Shown here: positions 27,782 to 37,075 of the stretch, one piece after another
Position numbering within the stretch: position 1 is the stretch's first letter
How the letters are laid out: every line of letters begins with the position of its first letter
Origin: Phycisphaerae bacterium
GTDB lineage: Bacteria > Planctomycetota > Phycisphaerae > Phycisphaerales > SM1A02
Assembly (NCBI GenBank): GCA_018657585.1
Contig: JABHWX010000057.1
Coordinates: forward strand, 1 to 37,319
Reading direction: 5' to 3'
Length of the DNA stretch: 37,319 bases
Program-made: the position numbers and the translations under genes
Notes under the pieces: generated by a model
What the model saw: only the letters and a program-made list of their open reading frames with translations
Database searches by the model: none
What the model was told of the DNA's origin: nothing

Positions 27782-28600
27782 TCAGCAAGTGCGTGTTGCA
27801 ATTGCAACGAGTTCGGTTTCTTGTTCTATTTTTTTTGCAATCTCACTAGCGGACTCCGTATTATTGCATATTACAAAGAATGTGGAACCGCTTCCAGAAA
27901 GGTATATTTCTTGGTTTATAAGCTCTTTTACACAACCCATATCCTTTTCTAATCTTCGTTCCACGGCATACGCGGGGAGAAGTAGGTCGTTGCTCTGTTT
28001 GCCTTCTGGTTGCTCAAGTGAATCAAACGCCTTGTAAACATCTGCTGTCTTGCAACTGTATTCTGGACAAACAAGCACCAAGTGCGTTGTTTCGAGTTCT
28101 AATGGTTCTATTTCATCTCCAAGACCACAAACGGTTGCGTTTTTTCCGAAAAGAAAGAAGGGGACATCGGATCCAAGCTGAAGTGCCAAGTCAGCTGGAT
28201 CTATATCCAAGTTAAAAAGTTCGATGGTTGCTTTCAACATTGCAGCGGCGTCTGCCGAGCCACCACCGAGCCCTCCCCCAACAGGAATTCTTTTTTCAAG
28301 TTTCATCTGCACTGGCAATGAATGACCTAGCAATTGCTCAAGGCTTCGGTGTGCCCTGACTGCAAGGTCCGCTGTTACGGGCCAATCGATATCGGATTGC
28401 AGAGGCGCATCTGGGTGCCATAGGATGGCATACCTAGAAAGAGCGTGGCTGTCTAGCTTTGTAACTTCAAGCTCATCAGAAAGGGCGATTCGAGCCATCT
28501 TTGATTCAATCGGGTGCATTCCAGATGCCAAAGGAGATCCTACTGAAAGCGTAAAGTTAACCTTGGCTTGCGGGGAAAGATGAACTTGTTCTCTTTGCAT
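27782..28600 (-). CDS. ispE: 4-diphosphocytidyl-2-C-methyl-D-erythritol kinase
   Basis: HLSPQAKVNFTLSVGS…RIPVGGGLGGGSADAAAML…LQLGSDVPFFLFGKNA…SGSGSTFFVI; natural start MQREQ at 28600 (track ORF extends to 28720). Confidence 0.92.
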   Translation of the reverse strand: MQREQVHLSPQAKVNFTLSVGSPLASGMHPIESKMARIALSDELEVTKLDSHALSRYAILWHPDAPLQSDIDWPVTADLAVRAHRSLEQLLGHSLPVQMKLEKRIPVGGGLGGGSADAAAMLKATIELFNLDIDPADLALQLGSDVPFFLFGKNATVCGLGDEIEPLELETTHLVLVCPEYSCKTADVYKAFDSLEQPEGKQSNDLLLPAYAVERRLEKDMGCVKELINQEIYLSGSGSTFFVICNNTESASEIAKKIEQETELVAIATRTC

Positions 28601-28638
28601 TACGCTGAAAGATACCAGAGCAGTATCATACGAAGTAC

Positions 28639-31386
28639 ATGCGTAAGAAGAAAATATCTTTGTGGTTTGGGATAGGGCTTGGTTGTATTGCAATTGGTGC
28701 GTTTTTTGCAATTCCACCAATTGTTGAGCAACTTCTCATCGGAAAGATTGCCGAGAACCCGGCGTACTCCGTTCGGGATGTCAGCGTTTCTTGGAAAGGC
28801 CCCCAAACTATTCGGGGTCTTCACGTTGAAGATGAATTTGGGTCAGCTGATATTGACGTAGAACTTTCCGGTGGACTTCTTGCTGTTCTTACACAGCCCT
28901 ACCAATTTGTTGTGAGTGGGGACATGGTTATACAGTCAACATTTGATTCCGTTAAAGGATCGGCTGGGCCAAGTGGTAAAAAGGAAAACGAACCTGCGCC
29001 TAAAACGGAGACCGAGCTATTTACGCTTCCTTGGTTCACCGCAGATATTGAACTTGAAACTGTCACTATCAATGCCGATGAGCCGCTCGTCTACCACGAT
29101 GTCAAAGGCGAGTTTATTGTAGAACCGGGTAGAGTCTGCTCTTTCAATTTAGACGCGAAAACAGACCGCGGTGGAAGTATTGTTTGTTTCGGAAATGCAC
29201 CAGACTTGTTAACTGAACAGGGTGAATTAAATTGGAACGCAAGTGCTTCGATGAACGTGTCCGTTAGAGATGCAGCAATTCCAACAATCGATGGGCAGGG
29301 TGGTTGGTCTGTCACAAGTCTTGATGGAGATATAACTACACCAAAATTGAGCGAAACAATCGTAGTATCCATGGTTGGCGAGTTTTCGCAATACGATATT
29401 CCTAGAGGAATAGCATCAATAAAAACACAATTCCAAAATACGCTACATTCGAGAGATCCATTTACCTTTAAGGGCAAGGAAATTGTTGGGACAATTGATG
29501 TGCAAGAGGTACCAACATCTATTCTTGCACCATTACTCAACAAATATGGTGTCGACACTGCTCGTGATTTGGGTGAAACAATGGAGTTTCATCTTGCAAG
29601 AGCAACTGAAGATTCTCTTCTATCTGCATCGTTTCAATCTGATAACGTTTCCGCTGAAGGAATTGTTGATTTCGAAATGGGGATACTCACCAACGTCTCA
29701 ATCACTGCAGATATTGGAACTGAGTTTGTTCAAGAATTAAGCAACGGTGAACTTTCAGGTGATGCAAATGCCAGTATTTACCTTAATCGACTTGTCCCTA
29801 TCGGTTTCAGCCACGATGACAAAAAAGAGTGCGAAGGAAGTCTAGTCGTAAAAGGAAACTTGCAACACGTTCCTACAGAGACCAGTATCTCTTATCTTCA
29901 ATCAGACTTCAGTGCAAATTTGAACTTGCGAAAGGTAATCATATCTGGCGTTATAACGCTCAATGAAAGTAACGCAACATATATTGCGACGTTTTTATCC
30001 ACAAACAAAAACAAATTACATGGCATTGATGATTTGTGGACGACCATTTTCAACCAACTTCCTCGTGGAAATGGCAGGGTTGCAATGGAGCGAGTTCCAA
30101 CTTCAATATTACATTACTACATCCCCCAAGAACAACAACAATTTTCTACGTTACTAGGAGAGGCGTTCTCTTTTAGCGCAACATTTTCGCAAAATGACAT
30201 TCAATTAGGATTGATTGGTGACGCTGTGCGAGCGGACGGTACCGTCTCGCTACTTGGCAACAATATTGTTACCGAGATAATCGACGTTGAAATACGCAGT
30301 GTATTACCCGCAGAATTATCAAGCACCCTACTTGGAGTTCGCATCGATAATGAATCTAAAATAGCAGTCGACATTCCTAGAATTGACATTGCAGGAAACT
30401 CTTCATTCTCCGCAATCTATGAAATTGGCTTACAGAAAACTTTTGTGAACGGAAAAACTACCAGGAAAATTGAGGGAGATCGAATAGGGGAGTTGGACGT
30501 ACACCTTGCTATGACAGGTGTTGACACACGCCTTCTGGATGCAATTCTTAATTGCAGCGGGCTTCTCGCTAATTCCCTTGGTTCACCCCTTGCCGTTGAA
30601 GTCATCGCAACCGATATTCTCGGCAAACCCATTGTCAAGGCTGGTGGGACCTCGCCAAACTCTGCATTTGAAACGTCTTTAGGCTTCTTTGATGGCAAGG
30701 TGTTTACTATTCCAGAAATACCTACAAAAGTTGATTTGCAACTCTCGCCGCAACTGACACAACATTTCCTGAAGGACTTAGGACCAGTACTCTCAGATAT
30801 TCGCTCGGTAAAAAATCCCATACGGATGACGGTGTCGAACGCGAGTACCACAACGGATGGAAATGTCGCTTCACTAAATGCAGACATTCTCATTAACATC
30901 GGAGAGGTAGAACTTGACAGTGGATCTGCAACCATGAAGCTACTACCAATGTTTAACACAAAACATGTTGAGATAGTTCCTGCATTCTTTGACCCTATTC
31001 AGATAGAAATACGAAATGGAATTGCGACGTACAAAAGGTTTAACCTTACACTCGTTGGGAAATATTCAATTCCCTATTCAGGAACTATTGACTTTGTAAC
31101 ACGGCAACTTAATATTAAAACAGCTGTTCCTCTCAGTGGTCTTGGATACAGCATTAAAGAACTACGTGGATTAACGACGGATATAGATGTGCCAATACTC
31201 ATCACGGGAACCATTGATCACCCAATAACAAACGTTGACCCTAATTTTGATCTCGGTAAATTGTTACAAAATGCTGCTCTTGGTGTTATTGGCGACGCAT
31301 TGGGTGGGGCTCTCGACGGAGATGGAACTGAAAAAGAAGCACCAAATCCACTCGACCTTCTTGAAGACTTGTTAGGCGGTCACTAA
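28639..31386 (+). CDS. AsmA-like/TamB-type large envelope protein
   Basis: Single N-terminal TM; long beta-rich repetitive domain; C-terminal LGYSIKELRGLTTDIDVPILITGTIDHPITNVDPNFDLGKLLQNAALGVIGDALGG is AsmA-like. Confidence 0.7.
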   Translation: MRKKKISLWFGIGLGCIAIGAFFAIPPIVEQLLIGKIAENPAYSVRDVSVSWKGPQTIRGLHVEDEFGSADIDVELSGGLLAVLTQPYQFVVSGDMVIQSTFDSVKGSAGPSGKKENEPAPKTETELFTLPWFTADIELETVTINADEPLVYHDVKGEFIVEPGRVCSFNLDAKTDRGGSIVCFGNAPDLLTEQGELNWNASASMNVSVRDAAIPTIDGQGGWSVTSLDGDITTPKLSETIVVSMVGEFSQYDIPRGIASIKTQFQNTLHSRDPFTFKGKEIVGTIDVQEVPTSILAPLLNKYGVDTARDLGETMEFHLARATEDSLLSASFQSDNVSAEGIVDFEMGILTNVSITADIGTEFVQELSNGELSGDANASIYLNRLVPIGFSHDDKKECEGSLVVKGNLQHVPTETSISYLQSDFSANLNLRKVIISGVITLNESNATYIATFLSTNKNKLHGIDDLWTTIFNQLPRGNGRVAMERVPTSILHYYIPQEQQQFSTLLGEAFSFSATFSQNDIQLGLIGDAVRADGTVSLLGNNIVTEIIDVEIRSVLPAELSSTLLGVRIDNESKIAVDIPRIDIAGNSSFSAIYEIGLQKTFVNGKTTRKIEGDRIGELDVHLAMTGVDTRLLDAILNCSGLLANSLGSPLAVEVIATDILGKPIVKAGGTSPNSAFETSLGFFDGKVFTIPEIPTKVDLQLSPQLTQHFLKDLGPVLSDIRSVKNPIRMTVSNASTTTDGNVASLNADILINIGEVELDSGSATMKLLPMFNTKHVEIVPAFFDPIQIEIRNGIATYKRFNLTLVGKYSIPYSGTIDFVTRQLNIKTAVPLSGLGYSIKELRGLTTDIDVPILITGTIDHPITNVDPNFDLGKLLQNAALGVIGDALGGALDGDGTEKEAPNPLDLLEDLLGGH

Positions 31387-31388
31387 CT

Positions 31389-31940
31389 ATGCCTCGATGT
31401 GGCTGGTGCGGTGATGATCCTGTGTATGTTGCATACCATGATGAGGAGTGGGGCGTTCCTGAGCATGACGACCGGGCTCTTTATGAAAAACTCTGTTTAG
31501 ATGGGTTTCAAGCAGGATTATCTTGGATTATCGTTTTAAAGAAACGGGATAATTTCAGGAAAGCGTTTGATAATTTCGACCCTGAGAAAGTTGCGAGATA
31601 TGGGAAGAGGCAGATCAATAAACTTCTGAAAGATGCTGGCATCATTCGAAGTCAATCGAAAATTAACGGTGCAATTGCAAACGCAAAAGCGTGGCTTGCG
31701 ATTATGGAAAATGGCACTGGGTCATTCGATGATTTCTTATGGAAACACGTCAATCATAAAATAATAGTGAACAAATGGAAAACCGATACACAAATCCCTG
31801 CTTCTACCCCAATCAGTGAAGCAATGGCAAAGGACTTAAAAAAACACAACTTTAAATTCGTCGGTCCAACTATTTGCTACGCCTTCATGCAAGCAGTAGG
31901 AATGGTCAACGACCACGTCATCAGTTGCCCGCAATATTGA
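31389..31940 (+). CDS. tag: DNA-3-methyladenine glycosylase I
   Basis: RCGWCGDDPVYVAYHDEEWGVPEHDDRALYEKLCLDGFQAGLSW. Confidence 0.95.
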   Translation: MPRCGWCGDDPVYVAYHDEEWGVPEHDDRALYEKLCLDGFQAGLSWIIVLKKRDNFRKAFDNFDPEKVARYGKRQINKLLKDAGIIRSQSKINGAIANAKAWLAIMENGTGSFDDFLWKHVNHKIIVNKWKTDTQIPASTPISEAMAKDLKKHNFKFVGPTICYAFMQAVGMVNDHVISCPQY

Positions 31941-31956
31941 TTATCCATGGGATAAT
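31940..31956. terminator. Short palindrome ATTATCC-ATG-GGATAAT between convergent tag and Nif3-like genes (possible bidirectional terminator)
   Basis: 7-bp stem, 3-nt loop, AT-rich flanks, no strong U-tract. Confidence 0.35.
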
Positions 31957-33080
31957 TAAAAGTATGTCCAGAGTGGGGCGTCAGCGGTGCTTACTGAAAT
32001 ATCTGCTTTTGGAAGCAGCTCGATAAGTTGCTCTTTAAGTTTTGGCAAATACCCACGTTCACTGTTGGTATGCCCCGTCAATACAACGGTGCAACCACGA
32101 GCTGTTGCTGCTACTACACGATGATGTGTCATCTCACCAGTAATAAAAACTTCACACCCATCGTCAATTGCTAATTCACAAACCGAACCACCTGCACCAG
32201 CGCACATCCCAATAGTTTGAACACTCGACCTGTCATCTTTTCCCGCAGCTGGAGCAACGCGAACGTAGCCGATACCTAGGTGTTTTTTGAGTTTGCGTGC
32301 AAGTTCATCGAGTTGCATGGGTTGATCAAGAAGAATACGTCTACCAACCCCCATATCCCGACGTGGTCGCTCACAGAGTTCGTGCACTTCAAGCGCAGGT
32401 TCTTCGTACGGGTGGAATTGGCGAAGTGCCTGAATGGCGAGAGAAAGAGATGCTCTTGACACAACCATTTCAAACTTACACTCTATAACACTTTGTAATT
32501 CTCCGGAGACACCGTGCGTCGGGTTCGTACCTTCTTTTCCAATGAAAGTACCTGTACCGGCTGTAGTGAACGAACATTGTTCATACTGTCCAATTCGACC
32601 ACACCCAACGCTTGAAAGTGCAAGTCGTAGTGCTTCGACGCTGTCTTCTGGGCACACTGTAATTATTTTGCATTCTTCATCCGGCGGCAAATTCCCAAAT
32701 GGGCGTAAAGCGCGAACATCTCCATCACCTAAACCTTCAACTATCCAATCATTCACCCCACCTTTTGCAATGTCAAGCGATGTGTGTGGAGAGTAAATTG
32801 CAATGTTGTTAGAAATTGCATCAAGAACTACACGTTCCTTGAACGTTCTATTTGTGATTGATTTTAGCGGGTCAAATATTGGGGGGTGGTAAGAAACAAT
32901 TACATTTGCTTTCATTGCAATTGCTTCTTTTAACACCGACTCTGTAAGATCAATCGTAAGCAAAATTTTATCTGCTGCCCAATCTGGGGTTCCAACGAGC
33001 AAACCAACATTGTCCCATTCGTTTGCGTAATACGTCGGGGCAAAAGTATCAAAAGCCGATATGAGTTTTTGTGTTTTCAT
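31956..33080 (-). CDS. Nif3-like dinuclear metal centre protein (YbgI/YqfO family)
   Basis: WDNVGLLVGTPDW…VIVSYHPPIFDPLKSIT…YSPHTSLDIAKGGVNDWI…GMCAGAGGS…ITGEMTHHRVVAA. Confidence 0.92.
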   Translation of the reverse strand: MKTQKLISAFDTFAPTYYANEWDNVGLLVGTPDWAADKILLTIDLTESVLKEAIAMKANVIVSYHPPIFDPLKSITNRTFKERVVLDAISNNIAIYSPHTSLDIAKGGVNDWIVEGLGDGDVRALRPFGNLPPDEECKIITVCPEDSVEALRLALSSVGCGRIGQYEQCSFTTAGTGTFIGKEGTNPTHGVSGELQSVIECKFEMVVSRASLSLAIQALRQFHPYEEPALEVHELCERPRRDMGVGRRILLDQPMQLDELARKLKKHLGIGYVRVAPAAGKDDRSSVQTIGMCAGAGGSVCELAIDDGCEVFITGEMTHHRVVAATARGCTVVLTGHTNSERGYLPKLKEQLIELLPKADISVSTADAPLWTYF

Positions 33081-33131
33081 AAGTAATTATTCAGTAGAAT
33101 ACCCCAAGTACCTAAACGGAGGATACACCAT

Positions 33132-33959
33132 ATGAGATTCGGAAAAAACATGTTAAGAACAAGTAATCCTGCCCTAAAGAATCAAACAGCTTGGCGCGAT
33201 GGGGTGGCAGAAGGCGGAACTGGAACTGCCTCTATTCAAGGTGCTGTAAATAAAACAGCCATGCTGACAGCCGTCGCGCTAGCTGGAGGAATGGGCAGCA
33301 TCGTTCTTATGAAAAACCCTAATTTCAGCCAATACGCTTGGATTCTCGGAATTGGCGGTTTTATTGCAACTCTTGTTGTGTACTTCATGATTTTACGAAA
33401 TCCCATGCGGGCAAAAAGTATGGCTTGGGTATACGCGGCAATACAAGGTGCATTCCTTGGTGTTCTCACAAAAGCACTTGATAGCACTCTTGCTTCAATG
33501 GAAATAGCTGTCCCTGGAGGGCTTGCTCTTCAAGCATTCGCAATCACGATGAGCGTTTTGGTTGCCATGCTCACTTTGTATTATTTCCGAATTCTTAAAC
33601 CAACAAAAATGTTTGTAAATGTTGTTTCTGTTTTAACCCTTGGGATTTTTATCACATACATGGTTTCATTCGCCATGTCGTTCTTTGGTGCCGAAATGCC
33701 ATTCCTTAATCTTGGATCTGCTATCAAAGGTGGAACCGCGGGGTGGATTGGGGTTGGAATCAACGTATTAATTTTAGGCGTTGCATCGCTTTGGCTCATC
33801 ATTGATTTTGGAATGATCGAACAACAGATTCAATCTGGAGCTCCAAAACAGATGGAGTGGTTCTGTGGTTTTATTCTGATGGTAACACTCGTCTGGATTT
33901 ATCTAGAAGCCCTCAAGTTATGTTTCAGGCTTGCTGTTCTTTTGAACAATAGAGATTAA
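33132..33959 (+). CDS. Bax inhibitor-1/YccA family membrane protein
   Basis: Seven-TM pattern; MAWVYAAIQGAFLGVLTK; DFGMIEQQIQSGAPKQMEWFCGFILMVTLVWIYLEALKL. Confidence 0.9.
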   Translation: MRFGKNMLRTSNPALKNQTAWRDGVAEGGTGTASIQGAVNKTAMLTAVALAGGMGSIVLMKNPNFSQYAWILGIGGFIATLVVYFMILRNPMRAKSMAWVYAAIQGAFLGVLTKALDSTLASMEIAVPGGLALQAFAITMSVLVAMLTLYYFRILKPTKMFVNVVSVLTLGIFITYMVSFAMSFFGAEMPFLNLGSAIKGGTAGWIGVGINVLILGVASLWLIIDFGMIEQQIQSGAPKQMEWFCGFILMVTLVWIYLEALKLCFRLAVLLNNRD

Positions 33960-35140
33960 CGATCGCAATCTGCGTCGATTGGAATTTGCTGTTCAATATC
34001 AATTCCAAAACCATGCAGAGCCGTTAAGTGTTTTGGATGATTCGTAAGCAAGTTTAATTTCTTCAAGCCTAGGTCGCGAATTATTTGAACGCCTGTTCCA
34101 TAATCACGACGATCCATCGGATGCTCTGAAACAGTTAAATCTGGAACATTGAAATCAGTTTCAGGTCGTTGTATTTTTTGTAAGCGATCAATAAACTCAT
34201 CCCCATATTGTTCTGGTCGCATATATATTAGTGCACCCCTCCCAGTGGCCGCAATCATTCTCAGTGATGCTCGCAGTTCGCGACCGGATGGGTGATTAGT
34301 TGCATCAAAAATGTCTCCAAGTAAATTTCGTCTATGAACCCTGACAAGTGTGGGTTCCTCTATCGCTTTCGCCGTCCCGTATTCATCAAGTTCCCCAACT
34401 CCTCCAACAGTAAGAGCAAGATGGGGAACAGCATCAATGTCACTGTGGTACGCAATTAAATTAAAGGTGCCGTATGGTGTTTCGATTGGTGTGCCGCATC
34501 GTGGATCAATTCGACTGACAAGGCTTTCACGTGCAAGTCGATACTCAATAATTTGTTCTACAGAACACATCTTTAAAGAATGTTCTTCGCAAATTTTTTC
34601 TAAGTCTGGCACTCTTGCCATCTCACCATCTTCCTTAACAATTTCAATAATGACAGCGGAAGGTGTAAGGCCAGCAAGTTTGCAAAGATCGACCGAACCC
34701 TCGGTCTGACCGGTGCGAGCAAGTACCCCACCATCTCGCGCACGAAGTGGGTTTATGTGTCCAGGACGAACAAAATCGTCTGGTCTTGTGTTTGGATCAG
34801 CAAGCAGTTCAAGCGTCTTCACCCTATCCGCAGCAGAGATGCCTGTACTCACGTTGTGTCGCGGGTGCCCATCCACACTAATTGTAAATGGAGTACCTCG
34901 AACACTTGTGTTGTCTGAAACTTGGGGACCTAACTCAAGACGATCACAATCTTCACCAGTCATGGCGACGCAGAGATAACCACCACCGATACGAGTAAAA
35001 AAGTTGATGAGTTCAATATCAATATGTTCAGTAGCAACTACAAAATCACCTTCGTTTTCCCTATTTTCATCGTCCACAAGGACGATGACCTTCCCATCAC
35101 GAAGGTCGCTTATTATTTCCTCTATTGGTGCTAACGCCAT
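33956..35140 (-). CDS. RibBA-like: 3,4-dihydroxy-2-butanone 4-phosphate synthase plus degenerate GTP cyclohydrolase II-like domain (RibBX-like)
   Basis: N-terminal VLVDDENRENEGDFVVATE…GHINPLRARDGGVLARTGQTEGSVDLCKLAG; C-terminal LALTVGGV…LVRVHRRNLLGDIFDATNHPSGRELRASLRMIAATGRGALIYMRPE lacks the zinc cysteines. Confidence 0.9.
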   Translation of the reverse strand: MALAPIEEIISDLRDGKVIVLVDDENRENEGDFVVATEHIDIELINFFTRIGGGYLCVAMTGEDCDRLELGPQVSDNTSVRGTPFTISVDGHPRHNVSTGISAADRVKTLELLADPNTRPDDFVRPGHINPLRARDGGVLARTGQTEGSVDLCKLAGLTPSAVIIEIVKEDGEMARVPDLEKICEEHSLKMCSVEQIIEYRLARESLVSRIDPRCGTPIETPYGTFNLIAYHSDIDAVPHLALTVGGVGELDEYGTAKAIEEPTLVRVHRRNLLGDIFDATNHPSGRELRASLRMIAATGRGALIYMRPEQYGDEFIDRLQKIQRPETDFNVPDLTVSEHPMDRRDYGTGVQIIRDLGLKKLNLLTNHPKHLTALHGFGIDIEQQIPIDADCDR

Positions 35141-35184
35141 TCGCTTATTTTACTCGGTTTGGTGCCTGGCACTATGATACGCAG

Positions 35185-36288
35185 ATGAAAAAGCATCTGA
35201 ATTGGTTGATGGATATAACTGCTATTCCGACGGCTGCGGGTCAGGAGTGGCGAGTTGTTGATTGGGTTGAACAGTGGGTTAATAAACAAAAGGGTATTGA
35301 ATTTCGTAAAGACAAATTCGGAAACTTGATTCTCACCCAAACTCGCAAATCATCCAGAAAACCAATCTATATCACCGCTCACTTAGATCACCCTGCATTT
35401 GTGGTTCGTAAACAAATCGATGATCAACATCTCGAAATGGAGTTTAGGGGTGGTGTAAACGATGCTTATTTTGTCGGAGCCAAAGTCGAAGTGTTTGACA
35501 ATGAAGACAACCGTTACATAGGCACAATTCAATCGCTCGACGCAAAGGCGAAACCATTTAAGCGAGTTGTTGTGCAACTCAATAAAGGTGTTGCAGGAAT
35601 ACTGATTCAAGATGACATTGCTCGCTGGAGGTTCCCTCCTCCAGTTGTAAAAAACGGCTTGCTACATGCCCCCGCTTGTGATGATCTTGCGGGCGTTGCT
35701 GCAGCTGTTTGCGCACTCGATAAAATTAAAAAAATACCTGCTCTCGGAAACGTCGGTGTACTTCTAACACGGGCCGAGGAAATTGGTTTTGTTGGCGCAA
35801 TTGCTGCGGCGAAACATCGCTCAGTTCCAAAAACGTCGAGATTGCTCTGCCTTGAAACATCAAGAAGTTTTCCAGAGTCACCTATTGGCGGCGGGCCAAT
35901 TCTTCGGGTAGGTGATAAGACCAGTGTATTTGGACCTGAGCTTACGAACGCTGCAACTGAAATCATGAACGCGCAAAAGAATTTTTCTTGGCAACGAAAA
36001 CTAATGCCTGGTGGGACGTGTGAGTCCACTGCATTTTGTGGCTACGGTTTTCTTTCAACGTGTTTATGCTTAGCATTAGGTAATTACCACAACATGAAAG
36101 ACATTGATGGTGTTTTACAAAAGAACAAGCCCGCAAAAGTCGCTCCTGAAGTTATATCAGTGAACGATTTTCATGGGCTTGTTGATATGTTAAAAATTGT
36201 TTGCCGAGACTTAGATAAACCAAGAAAAACAACTCTGCGCAAAGGTCTCGAAACTCGGTTAACAATGTATCGCAAAATCCTTAGTTAG
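35185..36288 (+). CDS. M42 family (glutamyl aminopeptidase/cellulase-like) metallopeptidase
   Basis: ITAHLDHPAFVV…HAPACDDLAGVAAAVCAL…LTRAEEIGFVGA; likely start MKKHLNWLM at 35185 (track ORF starts at 35125). Confidence 0.85.
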   Translation: MKKHLNWLMDITAIPTAAGQEWRVVDWVEQWVNKQKGIEFRKDKFGNLILTQTRKSSRKPIYITAHLDHPAFVVRKQIDDQHLEMEFRGGVNDAYFVGAKVEVFDNEDNRYIGTIQSLDAKAKPFKRVVVQLNKGVAGILIQDDIARWRFPPPVVKNGLLHAPACDDLAGVAAAVCALDKIKKIPALGNVGVLLTRAEEIGFVGAIAAAKHRSVPKTSRLLCLETSRSFPESPIGGGPILRVGDKTSVFGPELTNAATEIMNAQKNFSWQRKLMPGGTCESTAFCGYGFLSTCLCLALGNYHNMKDIDGVLQKNKPAKVAPEVISVNDFHGLVDMLKIVCRDLDKPRKTTLRKGLETRLTMYRKILS

Positions 36289-37015
36289 ATAAAACAAGCT
36301 CAACCATATAATCGGCGGCTGCTTGGTCGTTGCCTTCCTCTTTCAATGTTTGAATGGCTACTATGAGTGCTGCGTTGCGGGATGAAGAGCCCATCGCTCC
36401 ATCTTCGATGATGGTTTCAAGAGCAGCCATTCTCGCTTCGCCCTCAAGCTCATCACGAATCATCTGAATTCCCAACATCGCTACTGCGTTTGAATCATCA
36501 AGGGAATGTGAGGCTCCTCTAAATAATTCAAGTTCATGCATAAACTCTCTTATTTCTGAGCCATCTTGTTCACCGTGTGGGTGCTCACCTAGACGTTCGC
36601 CGTGCAGATTCTTTCCATATCCACTGCGTATGTGTGCCACGTATTCTCGCATCCCATCCCTGTCTTCTGGTGGACCGCCTTGCAAATGCATCATCCGGTT
36701 CCTCATCTGCGGGTGGGGCATTTCTTTTCCATTTACCCACTTCATCAACTGTATTGACTCTTCATCAGCAACAGCCATGATTGCAATACTCATTTCTCCA
36801 TCGGTGACATCCAAATCGATATCTCCCATGATTTCACTGATGTCAATAGTTTGCTCTTCGCCATTCACAAGGACAATTATTTCACCGCTATCAACCTCAA
36901 CATCTACTTCCATTTCAGTTGGTTGTAATGTTGCTATTGTTGCATTCTTTGTTTTAGAACAGCCAGCGAAAATAAGTGTTGAAGTAATTGCAATAGTTGT
37001 TACTAGATATTTAAT
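36281..37015 (-). CDS. Hypothetical Met/His-rich lipoprotein; inferred ATT start gives MKYLVTTIAITSTLIFAGCSKTKN…
   Basis: In-frame extension of the track ORF (36281-36913) through a lipobox LIFAGC, with AAAGGA 7 nt upstream of ATT at 37015; no in-frame ATG/GTG/TTG at the signal-peptide start. Confidence 0.7.
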   Translation of the reverse strand: MKYLVTTIAITSTLIFAGCSKTKNATIATLQPTEMEVDVEVDSGEIIVLVNGEEQTIDISEIMGDIDLDVTDGEMSIAIMAVADEESIQLMKWVNGKEMPHPQMRNRMMHLQGGPPEDRDGMREYVAHIRSGYGKNLHGERLGEHPHGEQDGSEIREFMHELELFRGASHSLDDSNAVAMLGIQMIRDELEGEARMAALETIIEDGAMGSSSRNAALIVAIQTLKEEGNDQAAADYMVELVLSN

Positions 37016-37044
37016 GTATGTTTCCTTTGGGTTTGAACATACAG

Positions 37045-37067
37045 AATAGCGTCCTGCGCTATTTTTT
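37045..37067 (+). terminator. Intrinsic terminator on the + strand
   Basis: AATAGCG-TCCTG-CGCTATT perfect 7-bp stem followed by TTTT, in the intergenic gap. Confidence 0.65.
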
Positions 37068-37075
37068 ATTGCATT

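Noticed and set aside
29995-30003. TTATCCACA, a perfect DnaA-box match
   Set aside because: Single copy inside the AsmA-like CDS with no neighbouring boxes or AT-rich unwinding element, so not evidence for oriC in the window.
34526-34536. TTTCACGTGCAAG as a half-parS
   Set aside because: Only one arm matches, and it lies within the RibBA-like CDS; expected by chance.
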